Part shown: positions 1 through 5,387 of the stretch, piece by piece
Numbering within the stretch: the stretch's first letter is position 1
Layout of the letters: each line of letters starts with the position of its first letter
Source of the DNA: an uncultured Klebsiella sp.
GTDB lineage: Bacteria; Pseudomonadota; Gammaproteobacteria; Enterobacterales; Enterobacteriaceae
Assembly (NCBI GenBank): GCA_902490055.1
Contig: CABUCP010000254.1
Coordinates: forward strand, 1 to 5,387
Direction: 5' to 3'
Length of the DNA stretch: 5,387 nt
Position numbers and translations under genes: made by a program
The notes under the pieces: model-generated
The model's database searches: none
What the model was told of the DNA's origin: nothing
What the model saw: the letters and a program-made list of their open reading frames with translations, nothing else

Positions 1-25
1 ACTTCATCTCCATGCTGATGCCGGA

Positions 26-53
26 AATACTGCACCCATAACAACTAAGGGGA
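26..53 (+). promoter_or_regulatory. tauA leader: possible -10 and Shine-Dalgarno
   Basis: A strong Shine-Dalgarno sequence, AAGGGGA, lies at 47-53, ten nucleotides before the tauA ATG, and supports that start. AATACT at 26-31 matches the sigma-70 -10 consensus at four of six positions. The hexamer 17 bp further upstream (TTCATC, 3-8) is a poor -35, as is common at activator-dependent promoters. In E. coli, tauA transcription needs Cbl and CysB, which bind further upstream than this window reaches. The Shine-Dalgarno part is well supported; the -10 is only a guess. Confidence 0.3.
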
Positions 54-63
54 AGCAGACATT

Positions 64-1026
64 ATGGCATTCACATCGCGAATTACTCTTCTGGCGGCAC
101 TGGCCTTCGCCGCGTTCCAGGCGCAGGCGGTTAACGTCACCGTCGCTTATCAAACCTCTGCGGAACCGGCGAAAGTCGCCCAGGCGGATAACACCTTTGC
201 GAAAGCCAGCGGCGCCACCGTTGACTGGCGTAAATTCGACAGCGGCTCCAGCATCGTACGCGCGCTGGCCTCAGGCGATGTGCAAATCGGCAACCTCGGT
301 TCCAGCCCGCTGGCGGTGGCCGCCACTCAGCAAGTACCGATTGAAGTGTTCCTGCTGGCCTCAAAGCTTGGGAATTCCGAAGCGCTGGTGGTGAAAAAAG
401 ATATCACTAAGCCGGAAGATCTGATTGGCAAACGCATTGCGGTACCGTTTATTTCGACCACCCACTACAGCCTGCTTTCCGCGCTGAAACATTGGGGAAT
501 CAAACCGGGTCAGGTGCAGATTATCAACCTGCAGCCGCCGGCGATTATTGCCGCCTGGCAGCGCGGCGATATCGATGGCGCTTACGTGTGGGCGCCAGCC
601 GTTAACGAACTGGAAAAAGAGGGCAAGGTGCTGACCGACTCCGCGCAGGTGGGGCAATGGGGCGCGCCGACGCTGGATGTCTGGGTTGTGCGTAAAGACT
701 TTGCCGAGCAGCATCCGGAAATTGTGAAAGCGTTTGCCAAAAGCGCTATCGACGCCCAACAACCCTATATTGCCAACCCGGAGGCGTGGCTGAAGCAGCC
801 GGAAAACCTCAGCAAGCTGTCGCGACTGAGCGGTGTGCCGGAGGCGGATGTGCCGGTGTTAGTCAAAGGCAATACCTATCTTACCGCCGCCCAGCAGGCG
901 CAGGAGCTTAATGGCCCGGTGAATCAGGCGATTATCGATACGGCGAAATTCCTTAAAGAGCAGGGCAAAGTGCCGGCGGCAGGAACGGATTACAGCCAGT
1001 TCGTTACCGACCGTTTCGTGAAATAA
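64..1026 (+). CDS. tauA: Taurine ABC transporter periplasmic substrate-binding protein TauA
   Basis: TauA captures taurine in the periplasm and delivers it to the TauBC membrane complex for use as a sulfur source. The 320-residue protein starts with a Sec signal peptide: an Arg at position 6, a hydrophobic core at about 7-18, and an A-Q-A site that predicts cleavage after Ala22. The mature part begins VNVTVAYQTS and has the fold landmarks of the SsuA/TauA/NrtA-type binding proteins, including GNLGSSPLAVA near residue 80, the IGKRIAVP segment near 122-129 and the GDIDGAYVWAP segment near 170-180. Length and sequence agree closely with E. coli TauA as I recall it, which separates it from the aliphatic-sulfonate protein SsuA. 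It is the first gene of tauABCD. The start is set by the signal peptide and by AAGGGGA at 47-53. The stop is TAA, and tauB follows after 12 nt. No truncation or odd composition is visible. Confidence 0.96.
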   Translation: MAFTSRITLLAALAFAAFQAQAVNVTVAYQTSAEPAKVAQADNTFAKASGATVDWRKFDSGSSIVRALASGDVQIGNLGSSPLAVAATQQVPIEVFLLASKLGNSEALVVKKDITKPEDLIGKRIAVPFISTTHYSLLSALKHWGIKPGQVQIINLQPPAIIAAWQRGDIDGAYVWAPAVNELEKEGKVLTDSAQVGQWGAPTLDVWVVRKDFAEQHPEIVKAFAKSAIDAQQPYIANPEAWLKQPENLSKLSRLSGVPEADVPVLVKGNTYLTAAQQAQELNGPVNQAIIDTAKFLKEQGKVPAAGTDYSQFVTDRFVK

Positions 1027-1038
1027 AAGGAGGCTCCG

Positions 1039-1806
1039 ATGCTGCAAATCTCGCATCTCTCCGCTGATTACGGCGGTAAACCAGCGCTGGCGGATATCAA
1101 CCTGACGCTGGACAGCGGCGAACTGCTGGTAGTGCTCGGCCCTTCTGGCTGCGGTAAAACCACGCTGCTGAACCTGATTGCCGGATTCGTGCCCTATCAG
1201 CACGGCAGCATCACTCTCGACGGGCGGCGCATCGACGGGCCGGGCGCCGATCGCGGCGTGGTGTTCCAAAACGAAGGCCTGCTGCCGTGGCGCAATATCC
1301 AGGATAATGTCGCGTTGGGATTACAGCTGGCGGGCGTCGACAAGACGCAACGTCGGGAAATCGCCGCGCAGATGTTGAAAAAGGTCGGCCTGCAGGGGGC
1401 GGAAAAACGCTTTATCTGGCAGCTTTCCGGCGGCCAGCGCCAGCGCGTCGGCATTGCGCGGGCGCTGGCGGCGGATCCGCAGCTTCTGCTACTGGATGAA
1501 CCGTTTGGCGCGCTCGATGCCTTTACGCGTGAGCAGATGCAAACCTTGCTGCTGCGCCTGTGGCACGATACCGGCAAACAGGTGCTGCTTATTACCCACG
1601 ATATCGAAGAGGCGGTATTTATGGCCAGCGAGCTGGTGCTGCTATCGCCGGGGCCGGGGCGGGTTCAGGAGCGGCTGCCGCTGGAGTTTGGCCGCCGTTT
1701 CGTCGCTGGCGAATCCTGCCGCAGCATTAAATCCGATCCGCAATTTATCGCCCAGCGCGAATACGTGCTTAGCCGGGTGTTTGAACAACGGGAGGCATTC
1801 TCATGA
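1039..1806 (+). CDS. tauB: Taurine ABC transporter ATP-binding protein TauB
   Basis: TauB is the cytoplasmic ATPase that powers taurine import through TauC. All ABC motifs are intact in its 255 residues: Walker A GPSGCGKT at 34-41, Q-loop glutamine at 77 in VVFQNEG, signature LSGGQRQR at 129-136, Walker B LLLLDEP at 149-155 with catalytic Glu154, D-loop GALD at 157-160, and switch histidine His187. The Q-loop stretch NEGLLPW (78-84) and the DAFTREQMQ segment after the D-loop are typical of the nitrate/sulfonate/taurine importer ATPases. A perfect Shine-Dalgarno AAGGAGG at 1027-1033 fills most of the gap from tauA and fixes the start. The stop overlaps the tauC start (ATGA, 1803-1806), so translation of the two is probably coupled. 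Length and motif order match E. coli TauB. SsuB is the nearest alternative, made unlikely by the flanking tau genes. Confidence 0.96.
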   Translation: MLQISHLSADYGGKPALADINLTLDSGELLVVLGPSGCGKTTLLNLIAGFVPYQHGSITLDGRRIDGPGADRGVVFQNEGLLPWRNIQDNVALGLQLAGVDKTQRREIAAQMLKKVGLQGAEKRFIWQLSGGQRQRVGIARALAADPQLLLLDEPFGALDAFTREQMQTLLLRLWHDTGKQVLLITHDIEEAVFMASELVLLSPGPGRVQERLPLEFGRRFVAGESCRSIKSDPQFIAQREYVLSRVFEQREAFS

Positions 1807-2630
1807 GCGTGGTCCTCAATGATAAACCGCGCCAGCGCGCGCTGAAATGGCGCTGGCCGCTGTCAAAACCGCTAACCCTCAGCGTCGCGACGTTGGCAAC
1901 GCTGTTGGCTATCTGGTGGGCGGTGACCGCGCTACAGCTGATTAGCCCGCTGTTTTTACCCTCGCCGTGGCAGGTATTGCAGAAGCTGCTGACTATTGCC
2001 GGGCCGCAAGGGTTTATGGACGCGACGCTGTGGCAGCATCTGGCGGCGAGTCTGACGCGGATCGCCATCGCGTTGGCGCTGGCCGCGATCGTTGGCGTAC
2101 CGGTGGGGATCGCCATGGGATTAAGCCCGACGGTGCGCGGGATCCTCGACCCGCTGATTGAACTGTATCGTCCGGTTCCGCCGCTGGCGTGGCTGCCGCT
2201 GGTGATCATCTGGTTTGGTATTGGCGAGACGCCGAAAATCTTGCTGATTTATCTGGCTATATTCGCGCCAGTGGTGATGTCGACGCTGGCCGGGGTAAAA
2301 AGCGCGCAGCAGGTTCGCATCCGCGCCGCGCAGTCGTTAGGCGCTAGCCGCTCGCAGGTGCTATGGCTGGTTATCCTGCCCGGCGCGCTGCCGGAGATTC
2401 TCACCGGCCTGCGTATTGGCCTTGGCGTCGGCTGGTCGACGCTGGTGGCCGCGGAGCTGATTGCCGCCACCCGCGGCTTAGGTTTTATGGTGCAATCCGC
2501 CGGTGAATTCCTCGCGACCGATGTGGTGTTGGCCGGGATAGCGGTGATTGCGATAATTGCATTTGTATTGGAACTGGGACTGCGCGCGTTGCAGCGCCGC
2601 CTGACGCCCTGGCATGGAGAAGTACAATGA
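1803..2630 (+). CDS. tauC: Taurine ABC transporter permease TauC
   Basis: TauC is the inner-membrane channel subunit, presumably a homodimer, that receives taurine from TauA and is driven by TauB. The 275-residue protein opens with a basic cytoplasmic tail (about 1-22, rich in Arg and Lys). Hydrophobic segments then lie at about 24-45, 84-106, 126-163 (probably two spans) and 243-263, with a less clear one near 203-222. The cytoplasmic coupling loop that contacts TauB is the EAA-type motif: RAAQSLGA at 174-181 followed by ILPGALP at 191-197. This is characteristic of binding-protein-dependent importer permeases. The start overlaps the tauB stop by 4 nt and has GGGAGG at 1790-1795, seven nucleotides upstream. 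The 3' end overlaps tauD in the same way. The sequence is colinear with E. coli TauC, including the C-terminal LTPWHGEVQ. No defects are seen. Confidence 0.96.
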   Translation: MSVVLNDKPRQRALKWRWPLSKPLTLSVATLATLLAIWWAVTALQLISPLFLPSPWQVLQKLLTIAGPQGFMDATLWQHLAASLTRIAIALALAAIVGVPVGIAMGLSPTVRGILDPLIELYRPVPPLAWLPLVIIWFGIGETPKILLIYLAIFAPVVMSTLAGVKSAQQVRIRAAQSLGASRSQVLWLVILPGALPEILTGLRIGLGVGWSTLVAAELIAATRGLGFMVQSAGEFLATDVVLAGIAVIAIIAFVLELGLRALQRRLTPWHGEVQ

Positions 2631-3478
2631 GTGAACGTCTGAGCATTACCCCTTTGGGGCCGTATATTGGCGCGCAGATTGCCGGGGCCGATTTGACCCG
2701 ACCGTTAAGCGACAACCAGTTTGAGCAGCTATACCACGCGGTACTGCGTCATCAGGTGGTATTCCTGCGCGAGCAGAACATCACCCCGCAGCAGCAGCGC
2801 GACCTCGCACTACGCTTCGGCGACCTGCACATCCATCCGGTTTATCCGCATGCGCCGGGCGTGGATGAAATTATCGTGCTGGATACCCATAACGATAATC
2901 CGCCGGATAACGATAACTGGCACACTGATGTGACCTTTATCGACACGCCGCCGGCCGGGGCGATTCTGGCGGCGAAAGAGCTTCCTTCCACCGGCGGCGA
3001 TACGCTGTGGACCAGCGGCATCGCCGCCTGGGAAGCGCTCTCCGAACCGTTTCGCCAACTGTTGAGCGGGTTACGCGCGGAGCACGATTTCCGTAAATCG
3101 TTCCAGGAGTACAAGTACAACAAGACGGAAGCGGAGCATCAGCGCTGGCGCGAGGCGGTGGCGAAAAACCCGCCGCTGCTGCATCCGGTTGTCCGTACGC
3201 ATCCGGTCACCGGTAAGCAGGCGCTGTTCGTCAATGAAGGTTTTACCACCCGCATTGTGGATGTCAGCGAGAAAGAGAGCGAGGCGCTGCTGAATTTCCT
3301 CTTTGCTCACGTCACTAAACCGGAATTCCAGGTGCGCTGGCGCTGGCAGCCGAACGATGTCGCCATTTGGGATAACCGGGTGACGCAGCATTACGCCAAC
3401 GCCGACTATCTGCCGCAGCGGCGCATCATGCACCGTGCGACCATCCTTGGCGATAAGCCGTTTTACCGGGCAGGGTAA
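2627..3478 (+). CDS. tauD: Taurine dioxygenase TauD (Fe(II)/2-oxoglutarate-dependent)
   Basis: TauD hydroxylates taurine at the carbon bearing the sulfonate, using O2 and 2-oxoglutarate. The product breaks down to sulfite and aminoacetaldehyde, while CO2 and succinate are released; sulfite then feeds cysteine synthesis in the cytoplasm. At 283 residues it matches the E. coli enzyme in length, and the known functional residues fall at the same numbers: iron ligands His99, Asp101 and His255; 2-oxoglutarate contacts Thr126 and Arg266; taurine-pocket residues His70, Tyr73, Asn95, Phe159, Phe206 and Arg270; and Trp248, the residue that can be self-hydroxylated. It should therefore be active. The ATG overlaps the tauC stop (ATGA at 2627-2630), with GGAGA at 2616-2620 as ribosome-binding site. 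It is the last gene of the operon, and its TAA lies 4 nt from the stop of the convergent gene. Other TauD-family dioxygenases, such as alkylsulfatases, are excluded by the residue match and context. Confidence 0.97.
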   Translation: MSERLSITPLGPYIGAQIAGADLTRPLSDNQFEQLYHAVLRHQVVFLREQNITPQQQRDLALRFGDLHIHPVYPHAPGVDEIIVLDTHNDNPPDNDNWHTDVTFIDTPPAGAILAAKELPSTGGDTLWTSGIAAWEALSEPFRQLLSGLRAEHDFRKSFQEYKYNKTEAEHQRWREAVAKNPPLLHPVVRTHPVTGKQALFVNEGFTTRIVDVSEKESEALLNFLFAHVTKPEFQVRWRWQPNDVAIWDNRVTQHYANADYLPQRRIMHRATILGDKPFYRAG

Positions 3479-3481
3479 ACG
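3459..3481. terminator. Weak hairpin across the tauD/olsF-like junction, doubtful bidirectional terminator
   Basis: CGTTTTACC (3459-3467) can pair with GGTAAACG (3474-3481) around a six-base loop, leaving one T bulged. The hairpin covers the last codons and stop of tauD. The stem is short and mostly A-T, and neither strand shows a proper U tract after it. It is the only stem-like element I found at this junction, and I doubt that it terminates transcription efficiently. Confidence 0.2.
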
Positions 3482-3482
3482 A

Positions 3483-5183
3483 TTAGAGATGCGCGCCGAT
3501 GTAGCGCTGGTAGCGATTGGCCTTCAGATAGGTTAAATCCACCAGCACCAGCCCATCGATACAGTTATTAAAGTCCGGGTCGCTGCCGAAATCGATAAAC
3601 TGCACGCCGCCCGGCTCGCACACTTCTGAATACTGTTTATATAGCGGCGGGATGCCGCAGCCGAGGTTGCCGAGCAGCGACTTCAGCCGCGTCAGGTCGT
3701 CGTTGTAATCCTCGCCGCCAAACTGCGCCAGCACGTCGGGTAGTGAAGCCGGGTAGGGGCGGCGCGATTCCGCCAGCGGATGCGTTGCCGGAAACCATAA
3801 GCGGTAGAAGGCGACCAGCAGATCGCGGGCGTCGGGCGGCAGACCGCCGGAAATGGAGACCGGTCCAAAAAGATAGCGATAGCGCGGATTTCGCGCCAGC
3901 CAGGCGCCGATGCCTGACCAGAGATAATCGAGTCCGCGGCGGCCCCAGTAGCGCGGCTGAATGAAGCTGCGCCCCAGTTCAATCCCGTGCTGCAGAATAT
4001 CGTCCATCCGCGCGTCGTAGTGGAACAGGCTGTAGCTGTAGATGCCCTCCACTCCCCGTTTCTCCAGTTGCATGGCGGTAGGCATAAAACGATAGGCGCC
4101 GACGATCTCCAGATCCTCTTCATCCCATAAAATAAGGTGCAGGTAGTCATCATCGTAGCTATCGATATCGCGGCGTTTGCCGCTGCCTTCCCCGACCGCG
4201 CGAAAGGCAATTTCCCGCAGACGGCCTAGTTCTCGCAGCAGCGGCGCTTCTTCCTGACCGTTGCGCTGCCAGAGATAAATCAGTTTACCGTCCGCGGTTT
4301 TGCCAAGACACTCGGTTTTCGCCAGCTCGCGCTTGAGCAGCGCGCGGTCTTCAGGGCGGGCGATTGCGCTTTCGGTTTTAAAGATACCGGGCTGTCCTTT
4401 ACCCAGGCGCTCGACGTGGCGGTAGCATCGGTCCGCCAGCTCACGGGAAGAAAGCTGCGGTTGATACCATGACGACCAGGCGATCTGCTGGCCGATGCGC
4501 AGCGGCAAGCTGCTATCGCGGCGGCGGAACATCTGCTGCATTAACAGCAGCAGCGGCAGATTCTCGGAGAGCAGGGCGCTGGCGTAGAACAGCGGGCTGT
4601 TGTGGGCGCGGATCCAGGCCGGCAGCAGCGGCGCGCGGTATTTCGCCGCCAGCTTGATGAAACCCGGGTGCCATTTTTTGTCGCGAATACCGCGGCGGGT
4701 CAGCCGTGAGACTTCGCCCGCCGGGAAGAAGATCAGCACGCTGCCCTGCTGGAGTTGCTGATCCATCTGCTGCAGCGCCGCTTTGGCGGTACGGCCGTTG
4801 ATATTATCCACCGGAATAAACAGCGAGCTCAGCGGCTCAAGGTGCGTCAGCAATCGGTTAGTTACGACTTTAACATCGCGACGCACGCGGGAGACCGCGT
4901 AGAGCAGGGCCAGGCCATCGAGGGTACCGGTCGGATGGTTGGCGATAATCACCAGTGGACCATGTTCGGGGATTTGTTCGAGGTCGTGCGCCGGGATAGC
5001 GCAGCGAATATTGAGGTGTTCCAGTACCTGTTCGACCGTATCCAGCCCTTTCAGGTGGCGATGCCGGGCGGCAAATTGTTGAAATTCCTCTTCATGCAGG
5101 AGCTTTTTCAGCACCTTCTTCTGCCAGGGGGCGGGCCTCGCCTGAGGCCACAGGTCATCGAGTACGTTGTCGAGACTAAACAT
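3483..5183 (-). CDS. olsF: Two-domain acyltransferase, probable ornithine-lipid synthase OlsF (PlsC-like + OlsB-like GNAT)
   Basis: This 566-residue protein joins two acyltransferase modules. The N-terminal part (about 60-260) is PlsC/lysophospholipid-acyltransferase-like: NHPTGTLDG at 82-90 holds the putative catalytic His83 and Asp89, followed by FIPVDNINGR at 122-131, FFPAGEVSR at 152-160 and LLPAW at 186-190. The C-terminal part (about 290-550) resembles OlsB-type N-acyltransferases of the GNAT fold (COG3176-like), with DDDYLHLILWDEE near 344-356, IVGAYRF at 360-366, ELGRSFIQPRYWGR at 402-415 and LFGPVSISGG at 438-447. This domain order matches OlsF, described in Serratia proteamaculans, where the C-terminal domain N-acylates ornithine and the N-terminal domain adds the second acyl chain. 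By analogy it would make ornithine lipid at the cytoplasmic face of the inner membrane from acyl-ACP. The ATG (5183-5181) has AGGAGG (5196-5191) seven nucleotides upstream. No tau gene shares its strand. The fold assignment is firm; the exact product is inferred, and such proteins are often annotated only as hemolysin-like or GNAT acyltransferases. Confidence 0.78.
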   Translation of the reverse strand: MFSLDNVLDDLWPQARPAPWQKKVLKKLLHEEEFQQFAARHRHLKGLDTVEQVLEHLNIRCAIPAHDLEQIPEHGPLVIIANHPTGTLDGLALLYAVSRVRRDVKVVTNRLLTHLEPLSSLFIPVDNINGRTAKAALQQMDQQLQQGSVLIFFPAGEVSRLTRRGIRDKKWHPGFIKLAAKYRAPLLPAWIRAHNSPLFYASALLSENLPLLLLMQQMFRRRDSSLPLRIGQQIAWSSWYQPQLSSRELADRCYRHVERLGKGQPGIFKTESAIARPEDRALLKRELAKTECLGKTADGKLIYLWQRNGQEEAPLLRELGRLREIAFRAVGEGSGKRRDIDSYDDDYLHLILWDEEDLEIVGAYRFMPTAMQLEKRGVEGIYSYSLFHYDARMDDILQHGIELGRSFIQPRYWGRRGLDYLWSGIGAWLARNPRYRYLFGPVSISGGLPPDARDLLVAFYRLWFPATHPLAESRRPYPASLPDVLAQFGGEDYNDDLTRLKSLLGNLGCGIPPLYKQYSEVCEPGGVQFIDFGSDPDFNNCIDGLVLVDLTYLKANRYQRYIGAHL

Positions 5184-5188
5184 AGTGA

Positions 5189-5213
5189 CTCCTCCTCTGT
5201 CCTGCCCAGACAG
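5189..5213 (-). promoter_or_regulatory. olsF-like leader: strong Shine-Dalgarno with adjoining inverted repeat
   Basis: Read on the - strand, the leader contains GAGGAGGAG (5197-5189), an unusually good ribosome-binding site that supports the start at 5183. Directly 5' of it, CTGTC (5213-5209) and GACAG (5201-5197) can form a five-base-pair stem with a seven-base loop, so the stem abuts the Shine-Dalgarno core. The Shine-Dalgarno is clear. Whether the hairpin, or the same repeat as a DNA operator, does anything is unknown. I could not place a convincing sigma-70 promoter between here and the REP cluster. Confidence 0.45.
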
Positions 5214-5277
5214 TAGAAGACGCAGATGTCGCTTAGATTACGGTTTGGTGAAGATTCGGTCTCAGCAAGTGAGGTTT

Positions 5278-5310
5278 CCCGGACAGCGGCTCACGCCTTA
5301 TCCGGGCTAC
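5278..5310 (-). repeat. REP element 1
   Basis: CCCGGA (5278-5283) pairs with TCCGGG (5301-5306), and the inner GCGGC/GCC-type bases add further imperfect pairing. The unit ends in GGCTAC (5305-5310), so it reads as a REP with its GTAGCC head on the - strand. Confidence 0.8.
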
Positions 5311-5326
5311 CGGTTGGCGCCGATTT

Positions 5327-5356
5327 GTAGCCCCGGTAAGCGTCAGCGCCACCGGG
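5327..5356 (+). repeat. REP element 2
   Basis: The unit starts with GTAGCC (5327-5332). CCCGGT (5332-5337) pairs with ACCGGG (5351-5356) around AAGCGTCAGCGCC, giving a REP hairpin on the + strand. Together with element 1 it forms a larger inverted repeat: GGCTAC at 5305-5310 against GTAGCC at 5327-5332. Confidence 0.8.
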
Positions 5357-5361
5357 AAGAA

Positions 5362-5387
5362 TTCCCGGATAGCGGCTAACGCCTCAT
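5362..5387 (-). repeat. REP element 3, partial
   Basis: From CCCGGA at 5364 onward, 21 of the 24 visible bases match the start of element 1 in the same orientation. The closing TCCGGG arm and the GGCTAC flank would lie beyond the window edge. It begins seven bases after element 2 ends, and GGGAA/TTCCC (5354-5366) forms a small palindrome at the joint. Confidence 0.7.

Larger units (their letters stand above)
5278..5387. repeat. REP/BIME-type cluster, truncated by the window edge
   Basis: At least three REP-like palindromes with CCCGG-type ends are packed into 110 bp in alternating orientation. That is the arrangement called a bacterial interspersed mosaic element. Two carry the GTAGCC/GGCTAC flank typical of enterobacterial REPs and face each other across 16 bp. 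The third is nearly a copy of the first. In enterobacteria such elements lie outside genes, and some bind DNA gyrase, Pol I or IHF, or stabilise upstream mRNA. This one sits upstream of the olsF-like start, so it more likely belongs to the 3' end of a gene right of the window. It continues beyond the edge. Confidence 0.85.

Noticed and set aside
361..762. A 133-codon - strand open frame opposite tauA
   Set aside because: It is fully antisense to tauA, with no plausible ribosome-binding site or family resemblance.
859..1577. Two - strand open frames (859-1269 and 1197-1577) opposite tauA and tauB
   Set aside because: The tauA/tauB frame carries the signal peptide-type protein and every ABC motif. 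The antisense products are compositionally odd (Arg/Ser/Pro-rich) and without known features.
64..3478. Identity as the ssu (alkanesulfonate) operon
   Set aside because: The fourth gene is a 2-oxoglutarate dioxygenase with the full TauD residue set, not a flavin-dependent monooxygenase. Gene order and protein lengths are those of tauABCD.
5189..5213. Possible Pho box upstream of the olsF-like gene, suggested by CTGTC
   Set aside because: A Pho box needs two direct CTGTCA-like repeats about 11 bp apart. Here the second copy is inverted (GACAG), so there is no support for PhoB control.
4755..5216. A 153-codon + strand open frame antisense to the 5' end of the olsF-like gene
   Set aside because: It lies entirely opposite a well-supported two-domain protein and its leader, has no recognisable motif, and looks like a reading-frame shadow in GC-rich DNA.
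5214..5277. A sigma-70 promoter for the olsF-like gene
   Set aside because: TTGCTG and TAATCT occur on the - strand but with about 22 bp between them, and no other pair has good hexamers and spacing, so I did not call a promoter.
5167..5379. A + strand open frame running from the olsF-like start through the REP cluster
   Set aside because: Most of it translates palindromic REP DNA and leader sequence, which are non-coding in enterobacteria.

Overview
The window is a compact, GC-rich stretch of an enterobacterial chromosome. It holds a complete taurine-utilisation operon, tauABCD, on the + strand (64-3478). A convergent single gene on the - strand (3483-5183) encodes a two-domain acyltransferase that I read as OlsF, an ornithine-lipid synthase. 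The Tau proteins have the same lengths as their Escherichia coli K-12 counterparts as I recall them (320, 255, 275 and 283 residues) and look very similar throughout. The GC-rich third codon positions, the REP type at the right edge and the non-E. coli neighbour point to a Klebsiella/Raoultella-like member of the Enterobacteriaceae. The genus is an inference, not proven by the sequence.

Layout: 1-63 is a short leader with the tauA Shine-Dalgarno sequence, and the activator-binding part of the promoter must lie left of the window. tauA (periplasmic taurine-binding protein), tauB (ATPase), tauC (permease) and tauD (Fe(II)/2-oxoglutarate taurine dioxygenase) follow. There is a 12-nt gap between tauA and tauB, then ATGA overlaps at tauB/tauC and tauC/tauD. 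tauD and the convergent olsF-like gene end only 4 nt apart, with no convincing terminator between them. Right of the olsF start (5184-5277) is a short leader with a strong Shine-Dalgarno sequence and a small inverted repeat next to it. Then comes a cluster of at least three REP-type palindromes in alternating orientation (5278-5387), which runs off the edge.

How the genes work together: TauABC import taurine as a sulfur source, and TauD oxygenates it so that it breaks down to sulfite and aminoacetaldehyde. The sulfite enters cysteine synthesis. In E. coli this operon is expressed during sulfate/cysteine limitation under CysB and Cbl. The neighbouring acyltransferase is a separate transcription unit with no metabolic need for taurine. 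Its architecture, a PlsC-like domain followed by an OlsB-like GNAT domain, suggests that one polypeptide makes ornithine lipid, a phosphorus-free membrane lipid. The tau operon itself is well known. The most interesting parts are the fused acyltransferase with its unusual H-x5-D motif, the very tight tail-to-tail junction, and the REP cluster. I see no new multi-gene system here.
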